Assembly (NCBI RefSeq): GCF_001281485.1
Contig: NZ_CP012669.1
Coordinates: 682,001 to 746,000 of the forward strand
Length of the DNA stretch: 64,000 bases
Source: Altererythrobacter epoxidivorans
GTDB lineage: Bacteria; Pseudomonadota; Alphaproteobacteria; Sphingomonadales; Sphingomonadaceae
Reading direction: 5' to 3'
The notes below the pieces were generated by a model that worked only from the letters and a program-made list of their open reading frames with translations, was not told where the DNA came from and searched no databases. A program made the translations under genes and the position numbers. Numbering within the stretch: position 1 is the stretch's first letter; each line of letters starts with the position of its first letter. Below are positions 44,901 through 53,334 of the stretch, piece after piece.

Positions 44901-45341
44901 TTATTGAGCAAGCTCGGTCGGCTTCGTCCGAATGGACCTGGAGGAACAGCAGAAATCGCCAATTCCGGCTTCCTGCAATTTTCCTCCGACAAACAGGGTA
45001 AGGTGTTTTGTCACCAGACGCATCATTGCAAGCGTCCCGTTGACATCGTGATCGACGCCTTCGGAGGTGACTAGGTTATAGTGATATGCCAGCTCGCGGC
45101 AGGTTTCGCGGCAGGCGTTGAAACTGGGGTCGCCTTGCGCACCCTGGCGGTGAAGGGCGAGCAGGCGAAATCCCTCGCGCGTTTCGTTGGTCGGAATCTT
45201 GCCGTGTGCGACCAGCCAGTTTTCGAGAACTTCCTCGCCCGATGCGAGCAGCTCTGCTGCATGCGCATGGTTGGCTTCGGCGCGGGCGCCTGAATCGAGC
45301 CATTGCTCGATGTCCGAAACGCTCCTTGCCGTTGTTTCCAT
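44901..45341 (-). CDS. Conserved-position unknown protein between hdrB2 and lbpA
   Basis: 146 aa, soluble, not recognised. Helical N-terminus (SVSDIEQWLDSGARAEANHAHAAELLASGEEVLENWLVAHGKIPTNE). Cys residues occur in FNACRETCRELAYHYN and a C-terminal FCCSSRS, which could bind a metal or carry sulfur. It begins 2 nt after the hdrB2 stop and is followed 13 nt later by lbpA, so it belongs to the operon. It may assist cluster assembly or sulfur delivery (inference); no homologue is known to me. Confidence 0.75.
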   Translation of the reverse strand: METTARSVSDIEQWLDSGARAEANHAHAAELLASGEEVLENWLVAHGKIPTNETREGFRLLALHRQGAQGDPSFNACRETCRELAYHYNLVTSEGVDHDVNGTLAMMRLVTKHLTLFVGGKLQEAGIGDFCCSSRSIRTKPTELAQ

Positions 45342-45343
45342 GA

Positions 45344-46282
45344 TCAGGCGATCCCGCGTTCTTTGAGGAATGGGATCGACTGCGAGACATTGGCATGGAT
45401 GCCGAGCTTGCGCGGGCTGAGGCCCATCGCAAGGCCGAGGAGCTGGGTGAAGTAGACGATCTTCACGTTCGTATCCTTCGACAGGCGCTTCAATGCACGG
45501 ATCTGGTGCATCTCGAGACCCGAATGGCAGGTCGGGCATTCGGTGGCGATCACTTCAGCGCCCGAAGCTTCGGCCGCTTCGAGAATATTGAGCACCAGCT
45601 TGGTCGACATGTCGCTGTCCGACAATGTGTGCGCGCCGCCGCAGCAGGCGGTCTTGAGCGGGAAGTCGACGCATTCGGCACCTGCCACGGCGAGCAGGTC
45701 ATCCATGTAATGCGGGTTCTTGGTGCTTTCGCTGTCGCCGCCCTTGTCCTTCTCGGGGAAGATGTGGCGCGGGCGGGTGTACATGCAGCCATAATAATTG
45801 GCGACCTTCAGGCCCTTCAGTCCGCCCTTGATCTTGGCTTTCAGCTCTTCTTCGCCAAAGCCGAACTTGATCCAGTCGAGCGCGTGGATCGTCTCGATCT
45901 CGCCTTCGTGATAGGCCTCGTGCCCGGCCTTGGCCGAAATCTTCTCGACCGTTTCCTTCGACTTCGGCTTGTTGGCGATATCGTACTCGGCCTTCTTGAG
46001 ATTGTGATAGCAGCCGTTGCACGGGGCCATCACCACATCGGCCTTGTTCTTGTGCTTGGCCTGGCTCATCACCCGGCTCGACAGGTAGGTCTGGATCTCG
46101 GGGTCGATGTTCTTGACCTCCATCGCGCCGCAGCAGTTCCAGTCCTTTACGTCTTCCAGCTGCAGGCCCAGCTTCTTGCCCACGGCGCGCGTGGAAATAT
46201 CGTAGGGCTGGCCTGTCCCCTCGAGCGCGCAACCCGGGTAGTAGGCGACCTTCTTGTAACGCTCTTTACGGTTGTCCTGCAT
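45344..46282 (-). CDS. hdrB2: sHdr complex subunit HdrB2
   Basis: 312 aa. Two complete CCG domains: Cys18, Cys50-Cys51, Cys88, Cys91 in the first, and Cys166, Cys213-Cys214, Cys249, Cys252 in the second. Each can hold the noncubane [4Fe-4S] cluster of heterodisulfide reductase subunit B. In the sulfur-oxidising complex it is part of the catalytic core with HdrC2. Ten nt after hdrC2. Confidence 0.94.
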   Translation of the reverse strand: MQDNRKERYKKVAYYPGCALEGTGQPYDISTRAVGKKLGLQLEDVKDWNCCGAMEVKNIDPEIQTYLSSRVMSQAKHKNKADVVMAPCNGCYHNLKKAEYDIANKPKSKETVEKISAKAGHEAYHEGEIETIHALDWIKFGFGEEELKAKIKGGLKGLKVANYYGCMYTRPRHIFPEKDKGGDSESTKNPHYMDDLLAVAGAECVDFPLKTACCGGAHTLSDSDMSTKLVLNILEAAEASGAEVIATECPTCHSGLEMHQIRALKRLSKDTNVKIVYFTQLLGLAMGLSPRKLGIHANVSQSIPFLKERGIA

Positions 46283-46291
46283 TCCCTCGTC

Positions 46292-47032
46292 CTATTCCGC
46301 GGCTTCGAGGCCCAGCGCCTGGTGCTGCTTGGCCTTTTCTTCCTCGATGTGTTCCTTGATCGCGGCGCTCGCCTTCGACCAGTCGCTCGTCTTCGGGTGG
46401 AAGACGGCAGACCAGCCCATCTTCATCAGCGCGAAGACCGGGAAGCCCTTGACCATGTTCTTGACCATTTCGACGAACCAGTCCTGGAACAGCGGCTGGT
46501 CGGTCTTCTTCATGAATTCGACGAGGACCTGGCCGTCCTCGATCTTGCCATGCTCGATGATCTGGTCGGTGAAGATCTCGTCGAAGATGAGCGACGGCGA
46601 CTTGGGCGTATGCCCCTTCATTTCCAGCCAGTGCGCGGTCGCCTTCATTACTCCTTCGGGCACGACGTCGCGCGGACAGGCGCTGGTGCACTTGTTGCAG
46701 CTGACGCACTGCCAGATGATGTCCTTGTCGCGCAGAAGCTCGCTCTCCATCCCCATGCGGATCAGGTAGATCCAGTAGCGCGGGTTGAAGTCGGGATTTT
46801 CGGCGTTCACCGTGCAGCTGTTGGTGCACGATCCGCACTGCCAGCAGCGGTGGATGTACTCGCCGCCGGGCAGGGCGGCGATCTCGTCCTGCAAATCTTC
46901 GTTGTAGTCGTTGACGACGCGGCTGCGGATGAAGGTCGACCAGTCGCCCGAAACGTCGATGCCGTCGATCACCAGGTTCTCGTGGGTCGAAAGGTTTTCC
47001 GGACGGATCAGGCTCTTTTCGTGGATGGGCAT
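46292..47032 (-). CDS. hdrC2: sHdr complex iron-sulfur subunit HdrC2
   Basis: 246 aa. Two [4Fe-4S] motifs, Cys63/66/69/73 (CWQCGSCTNSC) and Cys109/112/115/119 (CVSCNKCTSACP), each followed by a helical stretch. Relays electrons between HdrA and HdrB2. The C-terminal 60 residues are charged (KASAAIKEHIEEEKAKQHQ). It starts 1 nt after the hyp gene stop. Confidence 0.94.
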   Translation of the reverse strand: MPIHEKSLIRPENLSTHENLVIDGIDVSGDWSTFIRSRVVNDYNEDLQDEIAALPGGEYIHRCWQCGSCTNSCTVNAENPDFNPRYWIYLIRMGMESELLRDKDIIWQCVSCNKCTSACPRDVVPEGVMKATAHWLEMKGHTPKSPSLIFDEIFTDQIIEHGKIEDGQVLVEFMKKTDQPLFQDWFVEMVKNMVKGFPVFALMKMGWSAVFHPKTSDWSKASAAIKEHIEEEKAKQHQALGLEAAE

Positions 47033-47033
47033 C

Positions 47034-47897
47034 TCAGGCGTTCCCCAGCAGGCGCGAGGTGGTCATGATTTCGGACAGGTCGAGATCGTCGTCGCAAGCA
47101 TCGTCGCGTTCGCGCGTCTTGGCCGGAACTCCGTCCAGCCCGACGAGGCGAAGGACGAACAGGAAGCTGTCCTGCTCGGATGCGAAGTCGGCCTTGAGGA
47201 AGGCGCTGCCCTGCGAGCTGATATAGCCCGCGTAAACCTGCGCGCACAGCAGGTCGACATAGAAGGGGACGTCGCGGAAAATGCCGTTGTCGGTCAGGTA
47301 TCCCGACAGCTCCTCGCGCAGTTTCAGGTACATCCCGTAATTGTCGGGTGCGTCGATGACGGTGTTGTCGACATCGGGGCCGAACCAGATTTCGCGGAGT
47401 ACGCCCGAATTGGCCTTCCGGTCCCAGACCCAGCGGGTCATGAGCGGATAGAGCTCCATGTTCGAATTATGCAGCACTTCGGCGGCGAGGTCGCGTATCC
47501 AGCGGTGCTTGCGACCCTTGGGAAAATGCTGCTGGAAGCGATCGACCTTGAAATCGACCGCGGTCTTTTCCTGCAATTCGACCAGCGCGTCCCGCAGGGT
47601 CACGAATTGCTCGCCTTCGGTATATTCGGTCACGCGGCGGCGGACTGTCGGCATGAACATGCACAGCTTGAGGAACTGTTCGGGGGTGAGATCGCGGCCC
47701 TGATCGGCAAAGGCGTCCGCAAAAAGCGATGCCTTCATCTTCATCGCCTCGACGACCTGTTCGATGCCGCCGTGGCGTTCTCCGCCCGCCAGCAATCCTG
47801 CCAGCGCAGCCTTCAGCGCTTCCCCGCTCAGGTCGAGTCTGATGCCCAGCTCGTCTTCGCCGGGGTTGTAGGGGTGAAGGGCGCCGGGCGTCGTCAC
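47034..47897 (-). CDS. Conserved hypothetical protein of sHdr operons (hyp)
   Basis: 287 aa. Starts at GTG 47897, four nt after the hdrA stop; no ATG fits and the open frame upstream runs inside hdrA. No known domain: an acidic, mainly helical protein with blocks ALAGLLAGGERHGGIEQVVEAM, FQQHFPKGRKHRWIRDLAAEVLHNSNMELYPLMTRWVWD and EIWFGPDVDNTVIDAPDNYGMYLKLREELSGYL. A hypothetical gene occupies exactly this place, between hdrA and hdrC2, in known sHdr loci. Probably a structural or assembly partner. Confidence 0.85.
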   Translation of the reverse strand: MTTPGALHPYNPGEDELGIRLDLSGEALKAALAGLLAGGERHGGIEQVVEAMKMKASLFADAFADQGRDLTPEQFLKLCMFMPTVRRRVTEYTEGEQFVTLRDALVELQEKTAVDFKVDRFQQHFPKGRKHRWIRDLAAEVLHNSNMELYPLMTRWVWDRKANSGVLREIWFGPDVDNTVIDAPDNYGMYLKLREELSGYLTDNGIFRDVPFYVDLLCAQVYAGYISSQGSAFLKADFASEQDSFLFVLRLVGLDGVPAKTRERDDACDDDLDLSEIMTTSRLLGNA

Positions 47898-47901
47898 AGG
47901 A

Positions 47902-48948
47902 TTACTCGGCTGCCTCCAGATGCGGACCGAGCGATGCCAGCAATGACATGGCGGCCGCAGTCCCTTGCGCGATGGAATCGTCGATCGTTTCAGGGCCGGT
48001 CGCGGCGCCTGCAACGAACACGCCGTCGCGGTTGGTGGCGCCGACGACGCCGTAATTGTTCTGCCGCTTGATATAGCCCCAGTGATGCAGTTCGACGCCG
48101 AAGATGCTGGAAAGCAGCATGTTGTCGACGTTCGGATCCATGCCGATTGCGTGGACGACCATGTCGAAGGGGATGGTGATCGGGCGTTTGACCAGCGTGT
48201 CCTCGCCCTTGACGATGACCTTGTCACCGTCGCTCGTCACCTCGGCGATACGCGCCTTGATGTATTTTACCTTATGCTCTTCCTGGCTCTTCCAGTAGAT
48301 TTCCTCGTAAAGGCCGAAGGTCCGGATATCCATGTAGTAGATGTATACGTGGCAATCCGGCAGTTCCTCGCGGATTTCCATGCCCATCTTGGCAGAGACG
48401 GTGCAGCAGATCTTGGAGCACCATTCACGCCCGATCTGGCGGTCGCGGCTACCGACGCACAGCAGGATGGCGACGCGCTTGGGCGGCTCGCCATTGGACG
48501 GGCGACGAATGCCTTTGCCGCTGGAGATCATCTGTTCGACCTGCGTCGTGGTAACCACGTCAGGGAAAGTGCCGAAGCCCCATTCCGGCTTGTTGATGCT
48601 ATCGAAGTGGGTGAAGCCGGTGCACAGCATGGCCGACGAACATTCGACGCTCTGCCCGTTCGAAAGCGTGGCGGTGAAATTGCCGAGCTCGCCGGAAAAC
48701 TCGCTTACCGTCGTATCGGTATGAACTGTCACCGCAGGGTGGTTCACCACGCGATCGACCATTGGCCCGATGGCGTCAGTCGCCCATTCGAAGGTGGGGG
48801 CAAGCTTCGCATATCCCGAAAGGATCGGCGCGCCGCCCAGGCGGTCCGCCTTGTCGACAACCACCACCTGCTGCCCGGCGATGGCCAGCGAATGAGCGGC
48901 GGCAAGTCCTGCGGGCCCTCCACCCACTACGAGGACGGGTTTCGTCAT
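47902..48948 (-). CDS. hdrA: sHdr complex flavoprotein subunit HdrA
   Basis: 348-aa FAD protein. VLVVGGGPAGLAAAHSLAIAGQQVVVVDKADRLGG is the Rossmann/FAD motif. Cys164, Cys177, Cys181 and Cys182 (LLCVGSRDRQIGREWCSKICC) lie where HdrA proteins ligate a [4Fe-4S] cluster. The end GVFVAGAATGPETIDDSIAQGTAAAMSLL closes the FAD site. It lacks the extra ferredoxin domains of methanogen HdrA, as expected for sHdrA. Start overlaps the hdrB1 stop (TAATG). Confidence 0.95.
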   Translation of the reverse strand: MTKPVLVVGGGPAGLAAAHSLAIAGQQVVVVDKADRLGGAPILSGYAKLAPTFEWATDAIGPMVDRVVNHPAVTVHTDTTVSEFSGELGNFTATLSNGQSVECSSAMLCTGFTHFDSINKPEWGFGTFPDVVTTTQVEQMISSGKGIRRPSNGEPPKRVAILLCVGSRDRQIGREWCSKICCTVSAKMGMEIREELPDCHVYIYYMDIRTFGLYEEIYWKSQEEHKVKYIKARIAEVTSDGDKVIVKGEDTLVKRPITIPFDMVVHAIGMDPNVDNMLLSSIFGVELHHWGYIKRQNNYGVVGATNRDGVFVAGAATGPETIDDSIAQGTAAAMSLLASLGPHLEAAE

Positions 48949-50333
48949 TATTGCGCCCCTATCTGCATGCGTTTTTCAGGCGGAATGTAACCCGGGCCTC
49001 CGGTGATGCGGCGACGCGGATCGTAGAGATTTTCCTGTTTCCCGGCCTTCACCTGTTCGAGATACTGCTCGAACTCGGCTTTGCGGGCTTCCCAGTCGAT
49101 GCCCATCTTTTCGAACAAGCGTTCCATCGGCGAAGCGTGCCAGTGCGATTGCACGATCTTGTAGGGATGGGCACCGCAGGCGAGGGCGGCGAACTGGATG
49201 TCGGCGATGACCGGCAGGGAATAGTCCTTGCCTTCGTTGCGTTCGTCCGCCTTGGCGATCCACTGGTTCTTGTCGAGCGTGGTGATGCAGCCCGTGTCGT
49301 GGCCGATCATGACGTCGGCCTTTGCTTCGTCCACCGCGATCTTGATCTTGCGGTCGATGGCGAAGCTGCGGGTGAATTCGCGCTCCGAAATGATGTGGCG
49401 GAAGCCGAAGCCGCAGCAATCGTACCAGGTCGAATAATCGATCACCTGCGCACCCAGCGACTGGACCACGCCGGTCGAGACGGCGACGCGGTTTCCGTCG
49501 AGTACGTCGTCGTCATAGATGACGTCCTGCGGGATCATCTTGTAAACGTGGCAGGCCGGGTGGATCGTTGCGCGCACGCCCGATACGTCGAACTGCTGCC
49601 GGTTGGCGATGTCCTGCCGCATGACATGGACCCACTCGGAATAGTGGACGATTTCTTCAGGAATCAGCAGCTTGCCGTCGACCAGCCGGTCGAGCTTGCC
49701 GAGGATCGCCTTGACCTTCTCGCGCAGGCTCGATGACAACAGAAGATACTCGCGTACCTCCTTATAATTGCCGAAGGAAGTGCCGCAGTGGACGAGCGGA
49801 TAGTAATACCCCTCAGGCAGTCCCTCTGCCTTTGCCGCGACGTATGCCTGGTGGAAGTTGCGCAGGAAAACGGCGGCCAGGCTGACGATGTTGCCGATGC
49901 CCGAACCGTGGTAATTCCACGCGGTGCAGCTGGTCTGGTCGGTCTCGTCGAGATAGGGGATGTCCATCTCGTTCATCATCCACAGCAGCGCCGTGGGATA
50001 GCCCGGAATGTTGCCGCACTGGCCGCAGCTCTTGTGGTGCCACAGCTGGCGGGTCGGGATCTTCTTCTCCCAGCCGTAGAGCGTTTTCGCGATGCGCGGC
50101 GCGTGCTGGTCTTCGACCCGGTGGACGACGATCTCGCCTTCCTTTTCGAGCTGCCACATGACGTCGCGAATGTCGTGAACGCGATCCTTGTTGGTCAGCA
50201 TCGACCGCTTGTCGATCTTCTGTTCGACCCAGCTCGTCGCCTGCATCGCTTCGGCCGGCGACAGGTTTGAATCGCGCCATTCGGCACCGTGGCCGGTAAA
50301 GCGTTCGCCATCATTTCCGGTAGGGTTGGTCAT
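48948..50333 (-). CDS. hdrB1: sHdr complex subunit HdrB1
   Basis: 461 aa, longer than HdrB2 with an N-terminal extension of about 90 residues. The first Cys set (103, 106, 136, 183) is not canonical. The second domain has Cys261, Cys306-Cys307 (DCCGFGFRH) and Cys349 but TGCITT in place of the final CxxC, so one noncubane ligand is missing or replaced. This asymmetry is a feature of sHdrB1 proteins as I recall them. Nine nt after hdrC1. Confidence 0.93.
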   Translation of the reverse strand: MTNPTGNDGERFTGHGAEWRDSNLSPAEAMQATSWVEQKIDKRSMLTNKDRVHDIRDVMWQLEKEGEIVVHRVEDQHAPRIAKTLYGWEKKIPTRQLWHHKSCGQCGNIPGYPTALLWMMNEMDIPYLDETDQTSCTAWNYHGSGIGNIVSLAAVFLRNFHQAYVAAKAEGLPEGYYYPLVHCGTSFGNYKEVREYLLLSSSLREKVKAILGKLDRLVDGKLLIPEEIVHYSEWVHVMRQDIANRQQFDVSGVRATIHPACHVYKMIPQDVIYDDDVLDGNRVAVSTGVVQSLGAQVIDYSTWYDCCGFGFRHIISEREFTRSFAIDRKIKIAVDEAKADVMIGHDTGCITTLDKNQWIAKADERNEGKDYSLPVIADIQFAALACGAHPYKIVQSHWHASPMERLFEKMGIDWEARKAEFEQYLEQVKAGKQENLYDPRRRITGGPGYIPPEKRMQIGAQ

Positions 50334-50342
50334 GGCCGTTCC

Positions 50343-51113
50343 TTAATCGTCGTCGTCTTCGTCTTCCTGCTCTTCGAGGAAGTCGTCCCATTCGTCCCGC
50401 TTCTCGTCCATGATGTCTTCGATCACGTCGAAGAGGTTTTCATCGATGGTTTCGAGCTGGTCGAGAACGCCGCTCTCTTCCCAAATGGTGTAGAGTTCGA
50501 CAGAGGTCTTGAGATTGGTTTCCCACGCGGTCTTGATCGTGTTCAGCGTGGGCATCGGGATCGCGCGACGAAGGATCTGGAGCGGCGCATCGATCTTCGA
50601 GATATTTGGACCCCAGTCACCGAAATGATCGGGGTTGATCATGTCCGGCGACAGCTGGTTGCCGGTAGAGATCAGTTTCAGCATCACGCGGCTGAAGGGG
50701 CGGAGGACACTTTTTGCGCTCTCCATCCCGTGCTTGATGGCGGTCTCACGCATGAGCATGACAAGGCCGCCGGGCGAATTTCCGAAGGGGCAGCGGGCAG
50801 CACAGGTATAGCATTGCGCGCAGGACCAGATCTTTTCCTGCATCGCGTCATAAATACCCTCGAGATTTTCGGTCCAGAGAAGCTGGACGATCTCGCGCGG
50901 GCTGAAATCGTAATAATGGGCGGCGGGGCAGGTCGCCGTGCAAATGCCGCAGTTCAGGCAGCCATTGAGCTCGTGGTCGAAGCGCAGGTCGGACTGGATG
51001 TCGCCGAAGATTTCTTCCAGCGTACCACGGTCGACTTCCTGCGTACCCTCAATCGGGTCACCGATGTATTCCTGGACGCGGGTCGAAGTGTGAGCTGCAT
51101 CCATCTCGCTCAC
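50343..51113 (-). CDS. hdrC1: sHdr complex iron-sulfur subunit HdrC1
   Basis: 256 aa. Two [4Fe-4S] motifs: Cys52/55/58/62 (CLNCGICTATCP) and Cys98/101/104/108 (CAQCYTCAARCP). The C-terminus is a strongly acidic tail (FLEEQEDEDDDD), perhaps for docking a basic partner. First hdr gene of the operon, 1 nt after the dsrE gene. Confidence 0.94.
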   Translation of the reverse strand: MSEMDAAHTSTRVQEYIGDPIEGTQEVDRGTLEEIFGDIQSDLRFDHELNGCLNCGICTATCPAAHYYDFSPREIVQLLWTENLEGIYDAMQEKIWSCAQCYTCAARCPFGNSPGGLVMLMRETAIKHGMESAKSVLRPFSRVMLKLISTGNQLSPDMINPDHFGDWGPNISKIDAPLQILRRAIPMPTLNTIKTAWETNLKTSVELYTIWEESGVLDQLETIDENLFDVIEDIMDEKRDEWDDFLEEQEDEDDDD

Positions 51114-51114
51114 C

Positions 51115-51495
51115 TCAATATGTCAGGACGCGGACGTCGTCGTCTTCCATGACCTGTTCGATGAGATAGGCCCCACCGACAATATCCGAGCATTCGGGGA
51201 TCAGGTCGTCCTTGCCCATGTCGAACAGGTCGAGATTCGGCGAGCAGCAGAAGAATTTGGCTCCGGCCTCGTGCGCGTCCTTGATGAAATCATAGACGGT
51301 TTTGGGCGAGCCTTCCTTCACGACCAGCTTTTCGGCGACGCCCTTTTTCATGAGCTTGCCGGAGGTGGCGGTGCAGATCACTTCGACTTCGTATTCCATC
51401 GCGGCCGCGACCGTGGCCTGGAAGATGGGCGCACCCAGTTCCTCGCCATTGCTGGGGTCGGTATTCGCCATGATGATGACCAGCTTTTCCGCCAT
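51115..51495 (-). CDS. dsrE3C: DsrE family sulfur carrier (DsrE3C-like)
   Basis: 126 aa. KLVIIMANTDPSNGEELGAPIFQATVAAAMEYEVEVICTATSG is the DsrE fold start. An adjacent Cys pair Cys83-Cys84 (KFFCCSPNLDLF) is at the positions I recall for DsrE3C of Hyphomicrobium, where the first Cys accepts sulfane sulfur from TusA. First gene of the sHdr operon; the ATTAG-N6-CTAAT operator is 51 nt upstream. Confidence 0.88.
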   Translation of the reverse strand: MAEKLVIIMANTDPSNGEELGAPIFQATVAAAMEYEVEVICTATSGKLMKKGVAEKLVVKEGSPKTVYDFIKDAHEAGAKFFCCSPNLDLFDMGKDDLIPECSDIVGGAYLIEQVMEDDDVRVLTY

Positions 51496-51545
51496 TGCGG
51501 CCTCTCCTCTCCGTGTCCCTTTTGAGACTCCCGATAAAGCATCAT

Positions 51546-51561
51546 ATTAGGAATTGCTAAT
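51546..51561. promoter_or_regulatory. sHdr operon operator (ATTAG-N6-CTAAT)
   Basis: ATTAG (51546-51550), GAATTG spacer, CTAAT (51557-51561), 51 nt upstream of the dsrE3C start codon. The same half-sites and spacing recur at 55733-55747 in a longer palindrome. Size and placement fit an ArsR repressor; the sHdrR-type gene in the operon is the obvious candidate. Confidence 0.65.
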
Positions 51562-51571
51562 TAAGCAAGGT

Positions 51572-52276
51572 CTATGAATCCTTTGTTTCCATAAGCTTGG
51601 TAGCCATCACCAGCCCTGTCATGATCGGTACCAGCGCATCGGCAACGGCGTGCTTGGCATTGCCCAGCGCGTCGAGATTCGCTCCCGGATTTTCGGGGCC
51701 TTCCTCGAATTCCATGATCAGGTCCTCGGCCATGGCGCGCTTGAAACCGGGATGGCCGGTGAAACCGAAAATATTCTCACCGATCTGGAACGCGGCAGCG
51801 CGTCCGGCCTCGTCGCGCGAGATGATCCTGGCGTAGTCCGGCGGCACCGGCCGATCGCGCATGTACACCGGGTTGAGGTAAGTTTCGGGCATGAAGCCGC
51901 AGAGGGCATCGTCCTCGCAGCGGGTCGCCGTGCGCAGGGTGAATTCGAGCGGACCAGCCTCAACCGACCCGTCACAGGCAAGAGCGATGATCTGCGCGCC
52001 AAGCCCGATGCCGATGATCGGAAGACCGTGCATGAAAGCATTTCGGGCAAGGGCGATTTCGTCGGCGAGGGTAGGGACGTCGCGTTCCCCGGCGCTACCC
52101 CAGGGGCCACCGCCAAGCAGGATCAGCCCGTCGCCGATCTGTTCGAAAGGCGGGACCTTGCCTGCTTCGGTAAACGGGCGATGATAGTGGAAACGGATGC
52201 GCCTGCCTTCAAGGTGATCCTCGATCAGTCCGAGATAGTCCGCCGATGTGTGCTGGATGACGGTGAGTTGCTTCAC
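51572..52276 (-). CDS. Class I GATase-like protein with degenerate active site
   Basis: 234 aa with the class I glutamine amidotransferase fold (GLILLGGGPWGS, LPIIGIGLGAQIIALA, FGFTGHPGFKRAM). The nucleophile elbow GxCxGxQ reads GIGLGAQ: Gly91 replaces Cys. His175 is kept but the HPE Glu is Gly177. Hydrolysis of glutamine is therefore not expected. It is the last gene of the lipoate-assembly operon, overlapping lplA by 4 nt (ATGA), so it may be a scaffold or bind a lipoyl or acyl intermediate (inference). Confidence 0.85.
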   Translation of the reverse strand: MKQLTVIQHTSADYLGLIEDHLEGRRIRFHYHRPFTEAGKVPPFEQIGDGLILLGGGPWGSAGERDVPTLADEIALARNAFMHGLPIIGIGLGAQIIALACDGSVEAGPLEFTLRTATRCEDDALCGFMPETYLNPVYMRDRPVPPDYARIISRDEAGRAAAFQIGENIFGFTGHPGFKRAMAEDLIMEFEEGPENPGANLDALGNAKHAVADALVPIMTGLVMATKLMETKDS

Positions 52277-53334
52277 GCCGGCACTTGCATCGCATCGTGC
52301 ACCGCGTCGGCGAAATCGGGTGGTGCGAGGCCCAGCATCGAGATCGCGGGATCGGCGAAGAAGGCATCGACCTTGCCCGCCACATCATCGAGGTCGGACC
52401 CGCGCAGCTGCGATTCCAGGTCGAGCAGTGCGCGCGGCGGCGTGACGAACACATCGCCCACGAACAGCACTTCACGAATCCGGCGGTCGCGCTGGCCGTC
52501 GACACGAAGGTATGCGGTCAGGTTGCGGGCCCGGTTCTGACCGACCATGACACCTGCTTCACGCGCGGGATCGCAGATTTCGGACACGAACTCTTCGGTC
52601 CCGATTTCGTCGTCATAGGCTTCGTCGGCCAGCGCCTGCTCGTGCGCGGTGAGTTCGCCGGCAATGGTTTCGATATCGAGGACTTCCGCCAGGCCTTCGA
52701 GCAGAGCCGCCTTCACGCCAGCGAGATCGGGCATCTCGCCGAGCTCCGCCTTCAACGATGTGACCCGCGCACCCGCATCGGCGAGTTGCCGCTTTTCGAG
52801 CTTTGCCTGCGGAACGTTCAGCACCGCCATCATCGCGGCAGGATCGATGTCGAGGATCACGGTCCCCTGGAAAATCAGGATATTGCCGTCGAAGAACCCT
52901 CCGGTACCTGAAACCTTGCGTCCCTCGATCTCGATATCGTTACGCGGGCGAAAGCGAGCATCGACGCCCAGTTTCGACAGTCCCGCGGCGATCGCTGTGC
53001 AGATCTTCTCGGTAATGTCGGGCAGGGTGACTTTCCCGAAGACGCGGCGGTCGCAAACGAGCGCCCAGCCAAGCTGGCCGCGGTCCATATAGATTGCACC
53101 GCCGCCGGTCATGCGGCGAACCGTCTGTACGCCGCGTTGGCGGCACGCTTCGAGATTGAGTTCCTGCGCCAGATCCTGGTGTCGACCGATCAGTGCGCAT
53201 GGTTCGAATTCGATGAAGCGAATCGTGTCGCCAATCTCGCCCGCGATGCGCGCCTCGATCAGGGCGCGGTCGAGCGCGATGTTCTGGCGACCCGTCCGAA
53301 CGCCGGTGTCGACGACCCTGAACTGCGCCGCCAT
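52273..53334 (-). CDS. lplA: Lipoate-protein ligase dedicated to LbpA (sLplA type)
   Basis: 353 aa. VRRMTGGGAIYMDRGQLGWALV (about 72-93) is the lipoate/ATP pocket, and GRKVSGTGGFFDGNILIFQGTVILDID contains Lys140, the catalytic Lys. A C-terminal domain (about 255-353) like LplA/LplB accessory domains follows. It would attach octanoate or lipoate to Lys71 of LbpA. A housekeeping ligase is possible, but the setting among lipoyl-synthesis and sHdr genes argues for the sulfur-specific role. The start overlaps the radical-SAM gene stop. Confidence 0.9.
   Translation of the reverse strand: MAAQFRVVDTGVRTGRQNIALDRALIEARIAGEIGDTIRFIEFEPCALIGRHQDLAQELNLEACRQRGVQTVRRMTGGGAIYMDRGQLGWALVCDRRVFGKVTLPDITEKICTAIAAGLSKLGVDARFRPRNDIEIEGRKVSGTGGFFDGNILIFQGTVILDIDPAAMMAVLNVPQAKLEKRQLADAGARVTSLKAELGEMPDLAGVKAALLEGLAEVLDIETIAGELTAHEQALADEAYDDEIGTEEFVSEICDPAREAGVMVGQNRARNLTAYLRVDGQRDRRIREVLFVGDVFVTPPRALLDLESQLRGSDLDDVAGKVDAFFADPAISMLGLAPPDFADAVHDAMQVPA

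Noticed and set aside
45395..47068. 557-aa plus-strand open frame across hdrB2-hdrC2
   Set aside because: Runs opposite to two clear iron-sulfur proteins and crosses their gene boundary.
51572..52276. GMP synthase or other active glutamine amidotransferase
   Set aside because: Catalytic Cys and Glu are replaced by Gly, and no synthetase domain or partner is present.
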